A stretch of 6,464 nucleotides of DNA from Candidatus Cloacimonadota bacterium (lineage in GTDB: Bacteria > Cloacimonadota > Cloacimonadia > JGIOTU-2 > B8-G9), in contig QMNM01000089.1 in assembly GCA_003647765.1 (NCBI GenBank), forward strand, positions 1-6,464, in the 5' to 3' direction. Shown in pieces: positions 1 through 6,263 of this stretch (within the stretch, counting starts at the first letter, position 1; each line of letters opens with the position of its first letter). The translations under genes were made by a program, and so were the position numbers. The notes below the pieces were generated by a model. That model was not told the DNA's origin, ran no database searches, and saw only the letters and a program-made list of their open reading frames with translations.

Positions 1-90
1 AAAAGAATGTTGATACTGTCAAATAGGAATATTTTGTTAGAAATTTTTTCGTGTTTCTTCGTGTTCTTCGTGGCTAACAAGAGTTCAAGA
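1..90 (+). repeat. Long direct repeat, copy A
   Basis: Bases 1-90 match 162-251 with one substitution (T at 56, C at 217), a 161-bp offset. Inside the unit is a short tandem of TTCGTGTTC-type words (48-73). The heptamer TTGTTAG (34-40) is the inverse complement of CTAACAA (74-80), so that tandem lies within an inverted pair. The right end runs into the octamer array. No open frame of note covers it. The window starts at the first base of the matching unit, so the repeat may extend further left; a contig break at the repeat is one possible reason. Confidence 0.9.
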
Positions 91-161
91 AAACAAGAGT
101 TCAAGAAAACAAGAGTTCAAGATTACAAGAGTTCAAGATGACAAGAGTTCAAGATGACAAG
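78..161 (+). repeat. Octamer (CAAGANNN) tandem array
   Basis: Ten consecutive 8-bp units fit CAAGANNN, plus a final CAAG. They alternate CAAGAGTT with CAAGAAAA, CAAGATTA or CAAGATGA, giving an apparent 16-bp period (78-93, 94-109, 110-125, 126-141, 142-157). The array fills the space between the two copies of the 90-bp repeat and has no spacers. The same family occurs in the opposite orientation at 6333-6404. It looks like a dispersed short tandem repeat; its function is unknown. Confidence 0.92.
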
Positions 162-251
162 AAAAGAATGTTGATACTGTCAAATAGGAATATTTTGTTA
201 GAAATTTTTTCGTGTTCCTTCGTGTTCTTCGTGGCTAACAAGAGTTCAAGA
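162..251 (+). repeat. Long direct repeat, copy B
   Basis: Second copy of the unit at 1-90, with one mismatch over 90 bases. It again carries the TTCGTG-word tandem (209-234) and ends in CAAGAGTT. After base 251 the copies diverge: copy A continues with the AAAA-type octamer, copy B with the ATGA-type octamer. Near identity suggests recent duplication or gene-conversion-like homogenisation. Confidence 0.9.
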
Positions 252-262
252 TGACAAGAGAG
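239..262 (+). repeat. Short octamer (CAAGANNN) tail after copy B
   Basis: Three octamers, CAAGAGTT, CAAGATGA and CAAGAGAG, follow copy B and are the end of the compound repeat. They are the same family as 78-161. Unique-looking sequence leading to the MCE gene begins after 262. Confidence 0.8.
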
Positions 263-263
263 A

Positions 264-298
264 TAGAAAATAAGAATCGCAAGAGAAGATATTTTCTA
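264..298. promoter_or_regulatory. Inverted repeat upstream of the MCE operon (possible operator or mRNA hairpin)
   Basis: TAGAAAATA (264-272) and TATTTTCTA (290-298) are perfect 9-bp inverse complements separated by 17 nt, centred at about 281. The element lies 27 nt before the start codon of the operon's first gene. It could be a regulator-binding palindrome or a leader hairpin. I see no clear -35/-10 pair around it, and A/T-rich arms of this length can arise by chance. Confidence 0.35.
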
Positions 299-325
299 AT
301 TTAAATCGCTCTGCATGAAAATAGT

Positions 326-1273
326 ATGAAATCAAAATCACAACGAATAAGATTAGGTATATTTATTACAATATCATCATCTATCTTGATTATAGTAATT
401 GCACTAATAACAGGAAGCAAACTCCTTCAGAAAAGAGACATTTATTATATCGCATACAAGGATGTTTCCATAAGTGGCTTGGAAATTGGGAACTCGGTAA
501 AGTATCATGGAATTAGAGTTGGCAGGATTGATGATATTAAAATTGACCCGAAAGATATTACAAGAGTAATTATTACAATTAGCGTTGAAGAAAATACGCC
601 TATAAAGGAAGATGTAGAAGCAATTGTGTCAATAATAGGTATAACTGGATTGAAATTGATAGAATTAACAGGTGGGTCAAATGAAGCGGAATTACTAAAG
701 CCAGGCTCATTTATCAAGCCAGGAAAGTCAACAATGGCAAATATCACTGGCAAAGCAGAAATCATATCAGAAAAAATTGAAATTATAGCTAATAATCTTT
801 CAGAAATTACAGGCGGCGAAAATAAGGATAAGTTCATTGAGTTGATTAACCGTATCAATATCACTCTAAAACAGGTTAATATTATATTAGCGGAAAATAG
901 AGAACCCATCAAATCTACAATTGATAATGTACAACAATTTTCAGAACAACTAAATATCTTAGGTGCTTCAACAAATCGTATATTAGTATCCCTGGATACC
1001 GTAATGATTAATATTAGTGAAATATCAAAGGATTTAAATCAAGCAGATATAGCAGATTTATTAAGTAATATCAATCAAACAGTACGAGAAATAGATAGGA
1101 CATTTACACATATTGATATGACTGTCCTTAAAGGCAGAAAAGATCTTATTCGTTCACTTGAACTAATGAAATATTCATTACAGAATCTCAATGAGTTTAG
1201 TAGGATGCTTACAGAAAATCCATCTATTATACTTAGAGGAACTGGTGACCAAAGAGCAAAAGAAAGGGAGTAA
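326..1273 (+). CDS. MCE-family (MlaD/PqiB-like) lipid-transport protein
   Basis: The 315-residue protein has one N-terminal membrane anchor (about residues 10-32) after a basic start. A single MCE domain follows (about 38-118), with the typical run VSISGLEIGNSVKYHGIRVG and the later ITGLKLIELTGG. A long helical, probably coiled-coil region (about 145-295) comes next. The C-terminal NPSIILRG resembles the short motif often found at the end of such proteins. Known family role: MCE proteins form periplasmic rings or tubes that carry phospholipids or other hydrophobic substrates between the membranes for an ABC transporter. The ATPase and permease are not in the window. It is first in a three-gene operon with a lipoprotein and an outer-membrane barrel. 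The ATG at 326 is chosen because it puts basic residues before the anchor; no strong Shine-Dalgarno precedes it. Substrate unknown; family call firm, exact subtype not. Confidence 0.92.
   Translation: MKSKSQRIRLGIFITISSSILIIVIALITGSKLLQKRDIYYIAYKDVSISGLEIGNSVKYHGIRVGRIDDIKIDPKDITRVIITISVEENTPIKEDVEAIVSIIGITGLKLIELTGGSNEAELLKPGSFIKPGKSTMANITGKAEIISEKIEIIANNLSEITGGENKDKFIELINRINITLKQVNIILAENREPIKSTIDNVQQFSEQLNILGASTNRILVSLDTVMINISEISKDLNQADIADLLSNINQTVREIDRTFTHIDMTVLKGRKDLIRSLELMKYSLQNLNEFSRMLTENPSIILRGTGDQRAKERE
1266..1270 (+). promoter_or_regulatory. Ribosome binding site of the lipoprotein gene
   Basis: GGGAG, at the very end of the MCE gene, lies 12 nt before the ATG at 1283 and 9 nt before an in-frame TTG at 1280. 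The spacing slightly favours TTG, the codon favours ATG. The choice changes only one residue. Confidence 0.5.
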
Positions 1274-1282
1274 AAAATTTTG

Positions 1283-1909
1283 ATGAAAAGATTTTTCACG
1301 CTTCACGCCTTACGCATTACGCCCTACGCATTATTGTTTTTATTTCTGATAAGTTGCGGCAAAACTTATTATAGTAATTATTACATATTAGATTATACTC
1401 CATCTATACCGGATAGTATAAAAATTTATCCACAACTGCCATATTATGTTGAAGTTAGTGATTTTGATATTTCTTTAACTTATGACCGTTCTGCTATTGT
1501 TATTCGGAATTCTTTACATCAGTTGAGATATAGTAGATATGATTTATGGGCATTACGGCCACAAGATGCTATACAGGATCTTTTATTAAAACACCTTAAA
1601 GAAGCGAACCTTTTTGCTGATGTAAAAAAAGAATTTTTGGATGTGCGTCCTGACTTTACTATTTTAGGACATATTTGTAATATTGAATTATATCATAGTG
1701 AAGGTATAAACAGAGCTGATATAGAGATGGAATTATCATTACAGGATAATCAAAATGAAAATATTGTAGTTTCATATCATTTTGTTCGCTACGAGAGATT
1801 GGATACACAAAATATGGCTTTTTTTGCTAAGAAGATTAGCGATATTCTTAAAGAGGAAAATAATAAATTTATCTTGAAAATAATCAAATACTTTGAGGAG
1901 CAGAGATAA
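1283..1909 (+). CDS. PqiC-like ABC transport auxiliary lipoprotein
   Basis: The 208-residue product has a type II signal peptide: basic start, hydrophobic stretch (about 16-24) and lipobox L-I-S-C with lipidated Cys25. The mature part opens with YYILDY (33-38), as in the ABC-transport auxiliary/PqiC (YmbA, DUF330) family, where a YYxLD-like strand is usual. It also has the family-like run RSAIVIRNSLHQLRYSRYDLWA (69-90 region), then a C-terminal alpha/beta region. Known PqiC is an outer-membrane lipoprotein that works with the MCE protein PqiB. Coming 9 nt after an MCE gene, this one probably does the same. An in-frame TTG at 1280 would add one residue. Oddly, residues 5-16 of the signal peptide are encoded by a five-unit heptamer repeat. 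Family call rests on motif and context; sequence divergence is high. Confidence 0.8.
   Translation: MKRFFTLHALRITPYALLFLFLISCGKTYYSNYYILDYTPSIPDSIKIYPQLPYYVEVSDFDISLTYDRSAIVIRNSLHQLRYSRYDLWALRPQDAIQDLLLKHLKEANLFADVKKEFLDVRPDFTILGHICNIELYHSEGINRADIEMELSLQDNQNENIVVSYHFVRYERLDTQNMAFFAKKISDILKEENNKFILKIIKYFEEQR
1295..1329 (+). repeat. Heptamer tandem repeat (NNYACGC x5) inside a signal-peptide coding region
   Basis: Five uninterrupted 7-bp units all fit NNYACGC (for example TTCACGC, ATTACGC, CCTACGC). They encode residues 5-16 of the lipoprotein, FTLHALRITPYA. The same family in reverse complement appears at 4287-4314 and 6244-6278. Confidence 0.9.
1895..1900 (+). promoter_or_regulatory. Ribosome binding site of the barrel-protein gene
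   Basis: GAGGAG lies 8 nt before the ATG at 1909 and inside the end of the lipoprotein gene. It is a near-ideal Shine-Dalgarno and fixes the start that overlaps the preceding TAA by one base. Confidence 0.8.
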
Positions 1910-3471
1910 TGATAAACAAACAACTAACAACTAACAACTACCATTTTTTTATTTTTTTATTTATATGGCTGTTAAATGTAGTTTTTGCAGATGCTGAAGC
2001 ATTGAATTATGATACCTGGCTTGCTCCATCACCTAATGAGCAATTTAATATTGAAGCTAAAGATGATTATAAAGGATTTGGAAGAATCTTTGTCCCTGTT
2101 ATGACAAATAAAGAATGGGAGCCAACTATTGATATTTATAAGGATAACAAATTAACTCATCTTGCAGAGAATATGGGCGAAAGTATATTCTTGGAAGCTG
2201 GCAATTATAAAATTGTATTTGGTAGTGGAATAACTGAGGAACAGAAAATTGTAAAGTATATAGAAGTCAAGCAGGAATGCACAGAAATTATACAAGTAGA
2301 TTGGTGTGGTTTAATTATCAGAATTATTGATGAATCAAGAAATTTTTTGAAAAAGAGCTACGAGCTATTTGATACTAAAACAGAAGATAGCTATGGCATT
2401 AAAATTAGTAAAGATGAGGATGAAATTGGCGAACATCCTGATACATGGATTTTGCCACCTGGACTGTACAAAATTACTACAGCAGGTGCTCCGTATAATA
2501 CTTTTACAAATTTTACTACTGTTAGACTTTTGCCTAATACATTAACACAATACACAATTGTTATAGATGGCTCATCTGGTGATTTGATTGGTGCTGGAAT
2601 TTTAAAAGAAATGGAAATGAAATTAGTGGAAAAAACACATTGGTCTACATATTCAGCATTACACAGTAGTGTCAATATAACAAGTGAGAATAAATCATCA
2701 AAAGAGAAATTTGATACAGATATTAATCTCTCTACTAAATTTGAAAATAGATTTCGCTATGAAACCAAAAAGCAATTCTTTTTATCAGAGCCATCTATTG
2801 AATTGGTATTAAGTAAAGAGGAACAAGCTAAATTACATATTAGCACAGATAAATTATTACTAAACAATATTTATATTTATTATTTTGTCCCTTTGATTGG
2901 TTTATATGGTCGCTTTGATGTAGAGACAAAACTATTTCCTGGAAAAATATATTATGATTCTAAACAGGATTCTATAATAAAAATCAGTAATGATGATACT
3001 AGGGAAGTGATTTACAATAAAGATGAAGTTAGTGTATCTCCAACTTTTTTCCCACTAATGTTGAAAGAAGGTTTAGGATTAAACTTCACTCCTATAAGGA
3101 CGAATAAGCTCAATTTCAGTATCAGAGCAGGATTAGGGCTTTGGCAGTATATAAGAAAAGATGTATTTGAAAGGAGTTCTGAATCAGATGTAATTTTTAA
3201 GGAAATAAATTCATCTTATATAAAGGGATTAGAGGTATCATCATCAGCTAATTTCCAACCTATACATAAATTATTATGGACTTTGAGAGTTGATATGCTT
3301 TTTCCATATACAGGAGATAAAGAACCTAATTATGAACTGAAAAATGTAATTAATTATCGTTTATTAAAATTTCTATCATTGGAATATAGATTTATCTATA
3401 AAAAAGAAGCCACTCGTGATTATGCTTGGATAGAAAATAATATCTGGTTAAGATTATCATACACTTTTTAA
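1909..3471 (+). CDS. Predicted outer-membrane beta-barrel protein with two N-terminal beta domains, MCE operon
   Basis: I do not recognise a named family for this 520-residue protein. It has a Sec signal peptide (hydrophobic about 12-26, likely cut after Ala27 or Ala29). Two beta-rich domains follow (about 59-130 and 131-220) that look like one duplicated unit. LEAGNYKIVFGSG then IEVKQECTEIIQVD in the first parallels LPPGLYKITTAGAP then VRLLPNTLTQYTIVID in the second; such turns resemble PEGA or carboxypeptidase-regulatory-like folds. From about 250 to the end, alternating polar and aromatic strands (for example INLSTKFENRFRYET, LNFSIRAGLGLWQY, LEYRFIYKKE) and the terminal WLRLSYTF are typical of outer-membrane barrels, ending in Phe. 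C124 and C133 could form a disulfide. It overlaps the lipoprotein stop by one base (TAATG), so it is translationally linked to the MCE genes; a role in envelope lipid transfer is inferred from context only. Confidence 0.75.
   Translation: MINKQLTTNNYHFFIFLFIWLLNVVFADAEALNYDTWLAPSPNEQFNIEAKDDYKGFGRIFVPVMTNKEWEPTIDIYKDNKLTHLAENMGESIFLEAGNYKIVFGSGITEEQKIVKYIEVKQECTEIIQVDWCGLIIRIIDESRNFLKKSYELFDTKTEDSYGIKISKDEDEIGEHPDTWILPPGLYKITTAGAPYNTFTNFTTVRLLPNTLTQYTIVIDGSSGDLIGAGILKEMEMKLVEKTHWSTYSALHSSVNITSENKSSKEKFDTDINLSTKFENRFRYETKKQFFLSEPSIELVLSKEEQAKLHISTDKLLLNNIYIYYFVPLIGLYGRFDVETKLFPGKIYYDSKQDSIIKISNDDTREVIYNKDEVSVSPTFFPLMLKEGLGLNFTPIRTNKLNFSIRAGLGLWQYIRKDVFERSSESDVIFKEINSSYIKGLEVSSSANFQPIHKLLWTLRVDMLFPYTGDKEPNYELKNVINYRLLKFLSLEYRFIYKKEATRDYAWIENNIWLRLSYTF
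1921..1941 (+). repeat. Heptamer tandem repeat (CAACTAA x3) at the start of the barrel gene
   Basis: Three heptamers (CAACTAA, CAACTAA, CAACTAC) give 21 nt, exactly seven codons, encoding QLTTNNY (residues 5-11) just before the hydrophobic core of the signal peptide. The same family occurs in the same orientation at 4430-4457 in front of etfB. Confidence 0.88.
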
Positions 3472-3480
3472 TATTTTCTG

Positions 3481-3499
3481 ATTGCTGAAATTTAGCAAT
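3481..3499. other. Short palindrome after the MCE operon (possible weak hairpin)
   Basis: ATTGCT (3481-3486) and AGCAAT (3494-3499) are perfect inverse complements around a 7-nt loop, starting 9 nt after the barrel gene's stop. It could protect the mRNA 3' end or be a weak terminator, but the stem is short and no T-run follows. Confidence 0.3.
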
Positions 3500-3505
3500 A
3501 ATTAT

Positions 3506-3549
3506 CCAGAAACTCTACTCTGGTTCTTTGAACTCGACTCGGGTTTCAT
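3506..3549. repeat. Two-unit direct repeat with nested inverted pairs in the spacer before the pseudouridine synthase gene
   Basis: AACTCTACTCTGGTTCTTT (3511-3529) and AACTCGACTCGGGTTTCAT (3531-3549) are related units 20 bp apart, sharing AACTC-ACTC-GG. Nested inverse complements are CCAGA (3506-3510) with TCTGG (3519-3523), GTTC (3523-3526) with GAAC (3530-3533), and GAAAC (3509-3513) with GTTTC (3543-3547). It resembles a small dispersed intergenic element. The stretch stays open in the frame of the downstream gene. Confidence 0.5.
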
Positions 3550-3568
3550 ATTTGGTATAGCAAACAAT

Positions 3569-4327
3569 ATGCGTATAAATAAATTTTTAGCAAAATGTAG
3601 CCTGGGCTCAAGAAGAGCGGTAGAGAAACTTATCCTTAAAGGAGAAATAAGTGTAAATGGCAAAATAATCAAAAATTTGGCAACACAGATTGACACTGAA
3701 AAAGATAAGGTATTTTACAATAATAAACTATTAAAAATCCATCAAGAAAATGTCTACATAATAGTAAATAAACCAGCAAAATATTTAGTAACTACAAAAG
3801 ATCCTTACAATCGGAAAACGATTTTTGACTTACTGCCTAATTTTTCCAATGGCATAAATCAGCGATTATTTCCTGTTGGCAGACTTGATTATAAGTCCGA
3901 AGGATTGCTACTATTAACAAATGATGGTGAATTTGCTAATCAGATTATACATCCTAAATATAAGTTAGAAAAGGTCTATAAAGTGAAAGTAAAAGGTAAA
4001 ATTGATAACCGTTCACTCTGGCTTTTACGAAAAGGTATTGATTTAGATGGCAAAAAAACTTTACCAGCAAAAGTATTCATTAATAGTTATAATCCAAAAA
4101 ATGATATTACAAGTATGAAAATAACTATCTATGAAGGACGGAATAGACAAATACGAAGAATGGTAAAATCAATTGGCTTTAATGTGCTGGCTCTTAAAAG
4201 AGTGCAAATAGGAGGAGTAAATTTAGGAAATTTGCCAGTAGGAGCATGGAGGTTTATGAAACATAAAGAGATAAGAAGATTGATGAGCGAAAAGCATAGT
4301 GCGAAGTGCGATTATAAATCAAGATAA
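3569..4327 (+). CDS. RsuA/RluB-family rRNA pseudouridine synthase
   Basis: The 252-residue enzyme should convert a uridine in ribosomal RNA to pseudouridine. An S4 RNA-binding domain fills about residues 1-50 (MRINKFLAKCSLGSRRAVEKL). The catalytic domain begins with YIIVNKPAKYLV, and catalytic Asp107 lies in GRLDYKSEGLLLLTNDG, the RsuA/RluB/E/F form of the motif. EGRNRQIRRM (189-198) is the conserved C-terminal strand motif and LPVGAWR follows. With an S4 domain and this length it fits RluB (large-subunit target) slightly better than RsuA, but the target base cannot be read from sequence. The ATG at 3569 is chosen because it begins the S4 domain. An in-frame TTG at 3482 would add 29 residues translated from a repeat-rich spacer; neither start has a clear Shine-Dalgarno. 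The last residues (about 240-249) are encoded by a heptamer repeat. Confidence 0.93.
   Translation: MRINKFLAKCSLGSRRAVEKLILKGEISVNGKIIKNLATQIDTEKDKVFYNNKLLKIHQENVYIIVNKPAKYLVTTKDPYNRKTIFDLLPNFSNGINQRLFPVGRLDYKSEGLLLLTNDGEFANQIIHPKYKLEKVYKVKVKGKIDNRSLWLLRKGIDLDGKKTLPAKVFINSYNPKNDITSMKITIYEGRNRQIRRMVKSIGFNVLALKRVQIGGVNLGNLPVGAWRFMKHKEIRRLMSEKHSAKCDYKSR
4287..4314 (-). repeat. Heptamer repeat (NNYACGC family, reverse orientation) at the 3' end of the pseudouridine synthase gene
   Basis: Four 7-bp units, GCGAAAA, GCATAGT, GCGAAGT and GCGATTA, are degenerate inverse complements of the family seen at 1295-1329. They encode about residues 240-249 of the enzyme, after its last conserved motif, so the tail EKHSAKCDY is repeat-derived. 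The stop follows at 4325. Confidence 0.7.
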
Positions 4328-4429
4328 ATTTATTCCACTTCATAATTATACTTTGTCAAGTTACAAAAGTGAGTTAAGGATTAAAATTAAGTAACTTTTA
4401 CATTATATATTTATTGATCCTAACATCAT

Positions 4430-4457
4430 CAACCAACAACTATCAACTAACAACTAC
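4430..4457 (+). repeat. Heptamer tandem repeat (CAACTAA family x4) upstream of etfB
   Basis: Four units, CAACCAA, CAACTAT, CAACTAA and CAACTAC, lie in the 194-nt spacer between the pseudouridine synthase and etfB, ending 64 nt before the etfB start. Both this array and the one at 1921 end in CAACTAC followed by CA. The rest of the spacer (4328-4429, 4458-4507) is A+T-rich with no convincing promoter or terminator. Confidence 0.87.
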
Positions 4458-4507
4458 CAATTGTAATGGTGTTTTATCCAATGAGATATGTATAAATGAG
4501 TAAAAAA

Positions 4508-4517
4508 GAGAGGAAGG
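4508..4517 (+). promoter_or_regulatory. Ribosome binding site of etfB
   Basis: The purine run GAGAGGAAGG ends 4 nt before the ATG at 4522, with its AGGA core 7 nt away. It is one of the best Shine-Dalgarno sites in the window and supports this start. Confidence 0.7.
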
Positions 4518-4521
4518 TTTT

Positions 4522-5283
4522 ATGAATAGTATAGTTTGTATAAAAAGAGTTCCTGATACTACATCTGCAACACTTAAAATTGATGCGGAAAATCGCAAAT
4601 TGGATGATGGAAATCTTGTGTTCAGTATCAATGAAGCTGATAATTACGCATTAGAAGAGGCACTTCTATTGCAAGAGGAATTTGGCGGTGAAATTACACT
4701 GATTTCTGTTGGACCAAAAGAATGTGATGATATTATTCGTATGGGATTAGCAAAAGGAGCAACAAGAGGCATAAGAATTACACCTGATAATCTATATAAA
4801 CTTGACCCGTATGCTATTGCGAACTTAATTGCTGAGCAAATCAAGGAATTGGAGTATGACCTGATTTTTACTGGCTGTATGGCAAATGATGATAATTTTG
4901 GACAACTTGGTGTAACACTTGCAGGGCTTCTGAATATTCCGCATATCTCATTAGCTGTGAAAATACAAGCGAATGAAGATTATGCTATAATTGATCGTGA
5001 ATTAGAAGGTGGATTGATGGAACAATTTAATATTAAATTTCCAGCAGTAATTACAATCCAAACTGGAATAAACGAGCCAAGGTATGCGTCTATTTTTGGA
5101 ATTAAAAGAGCATCTAAAAAGGAAATAAGATTTGTAGAGAATATTTCTGCACAGGGAATAAAAGTGCATACTGAAAAGATGTATTTACCGCCACCTGGGG
5201 ACACTGCGGAAATATTTACAGGAAATCCAGAAGAGACAGCAGAAAAAGTATATGAAATTCTAAAAACAAAGGGGTTAATATGA
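4522..5283 (+). CDS. etfB: Electron transfer flavoprotein beta subunit
   Basis: The 253-residue subunit pairs with EtfA to carry electrons between flavin dehydrogenases and a quinone reductase or ferredoxin partner. Hallmarks in order are KRVPDT (8-13), INEADNYALEEAL (36-48, family usually NPFDEYALEEAL), AKGATRGIRI (77-86), and the nucleotide-binding stretch GCMANDDNFGQLG (118-130, compare GKQAIDGDTGQVG). Then come DRELEGGLMEQ...FPAVIT (158-178), close to the family signature with Phe169 at a usually aliphatic position, and GINEPRYASIFGIKRASKK (182-200). Length is normal. It overlaps etfA by 4 nt (ATGA), so the two are co-translated. No acyl-CoA dehydrogenase, ETF:quinone oxidoreductase or ferredoxin gene lies in the window, so its redox partner and whether it bifurcates electrons are unknown. 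Confidence 0.95.
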   Translation: MNSIVCIKRVPDTTSATLKIDAENRKLDDGNLVFSINEADNYALEEALLLQEEFGGEITLISVGPKECDDIIRMGLAKGATRGIRITPDNLYKLDPYAIANLIAEQIKELEYDLIFTGCMANDDNFGQLGVTLAGLLNIPHISLAVKIQANEDYAIIDRELEGGLMEQFNIKFPAVITIQTGINEPRYASIFGIKRASKKEIRFVENISAQGIKVHTEKMYLPPPGDTAEIFTGNPEETAEKVYEILKTKGLI

Positions 5284-6263
5284 GAAAAGATATTTTTGTA
5301 TTGGTTGAACATAGAAAGGGTGAAATAAGAGATATTACTTTTGAACTATTAACAAAAGCCAGAAATATGGTGCAAACTGGTGGATTTGTTTATGCAATTG
5401 TTCTTGCCAAAAATGGAGATAATTTTATAGAGAAGTTAAAATCAGAAGCACATAGAATCTTATGTATTGAAAATGAGAAACTTGAGCATTTTCATTCAGA
5501 TTATTATCAGCAAGTGCTTGGTTCTATAATCACTGATAGAAAGCCATTGCTTACATTATTTGGACAGACATCGTACACTATGGATATTGCACCATCTTTG
5601 GCAGTGCAACTTGATTTACCTATTGTTATGGGCTGTATAGAATTTGAAATTGGTGATGATAAAATCTTTACAATAAATCAAGTATATGGTGGAAAGATAC
5701 ATACTCGGTTTTCATTTCCATCTAAAAATGGTGGAATAATTTCCATTCAGCCTGGCACTTTCACTGCTGAACAAGGTGATTTATCTGCTGAAATTGAGAG
5801 AATCACTTTTTCATTTGAGGAAATTACTAATAAAAAATTTATCCAATTTGTAGAAGCAGTTGCAGGTGAGATTGATATTACACAAGCAGAGAAAATTGTA
5901 GCAATTGGTAGAGGTATCAAAGAGAAGGATAATTTACAGATAATAGAGGATTTTGCTGAATCCATAGGTGCTGTTGTTGCTTGTTCAAGGCCCATTGTAG
6001 ATGCTGGATGGCTACCAAAAGAAAGGCAGGTCGGTTCATCAGGAAAAACTGTGAAACCAAAACTTTATATTGCTCTCGGCATAAGTGGTGATTTCCAACA
6101 TTTAATCGGAATGAGAAATGCTGACACAATCATTGCTGTAAATAAAGACCCTAATGCACCAATATTCGGCATTGCTGACTATGGCATTGTTGATGACTTA
6201 TTAAAAATAGTCCCAGCATTAAAAAAGAAAATTATGGAGAAATGCGAAGCGCGTAGCGCGTAG
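5280..6263 (+). CDS. etfA: Electron transfer flavoprotein alpha subunit
   Basis: The 327-residue subunit binds the mobile FAD of the ETF heterodimer. The N-terminal alpha/beta domain (about 1-190) is divergent; the C-terminal FAD domain is well conserved: GRGIKEKDN (210-218), SRPIVDAGWLP (236-246), QVGSSGKTV (250-258), ALGISGDFQHLIGM (265-278), NKDPNAPIFGIADYG (288-302). Compared with the common QVGQTGK and GISGAIQH, this protein has SS for QT and DF for AI near the flavin. The start overlaps the etfB stop; AAAGGGG (5268-5274) is its ribosome site. It ends in KKKIMEKCEARSA; the last residues and the TAG stop are supplied by a heptamer repeat beginning at 6244, beyond the usual family end. No extra iron-sulfur domain is present. 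Confidence 0.95.
   Translation: MRKDIFVLVEHRKGEIRDITFELLTKARNMVQTGGFVYAIVLAKNGDNFIEKLKSEAHRILCIENEKLEHFHSDYYQQVLGSIITDRKPLLTLFGQTSYTMDIAPSLAVQLDLPIVMGCIEFEIGDDKIFTINQVYGGKIHTRFSFPSKNGGIISIQPGTFTAEQGDLSAEIERITFSFEEITNKKFIQFVEAVAGEIDITQAEKIVAIGRGIKEKDNLQIIEDFAESIGAVVACSRPIVDAGWLPKERQVGSSGKTVKPKLYIALGISGDFQHLIGMRNADTIIAVNKDPNAPIFGIADYGIVDDLLKIVPALKKKIMEKCEARSA

Noticed and set aside
78-161. Regular 16-bp period that could suggest a CRISPR array
   Set aside because: Repeats are contiguous with no unique spacers, the true period is 8 bp, and no cas genes are visible.
1-325. Insertion sequence or mobile element explaining the 90-bp duplication
   Set aside because: No transposase coding, terminal inverted repeats or target-site duplication can be identified; the 7-bp inverted pair inside each unit is too short to support this.
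505-912. Antisense open frame of 135 codons, and similar ones at 4980-5312, 2391-2675 and 5747-5995
   Set aside because: All lie opposite well-supported genes, show no recognisable domain and are explained by the codon use of the + strand genes.
3482-3568. Upstream TTG start for the pseudouridine synthase (29 extra residues)
   Set aside because: The added segment translates a repeat-rich spacer, has no ribosome site, and the S4 domain begins at the ATG at 3569.
4358-4397. AAGTTAC/GTAACTT inverted pair after the pseudouridine synthase gene as a terminator
   Set aside because: A 7-bp A/T-rich stem with a 26-nt loop and only four Ts after it is too weak to call.
4397-4426. Possible promoter TTTACA - 18 nt - TAACAT upstream of etfB
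   Set aside because: Poor match to a consensus in A+T-rich sequence where such hexamers are common; no supporting signal.
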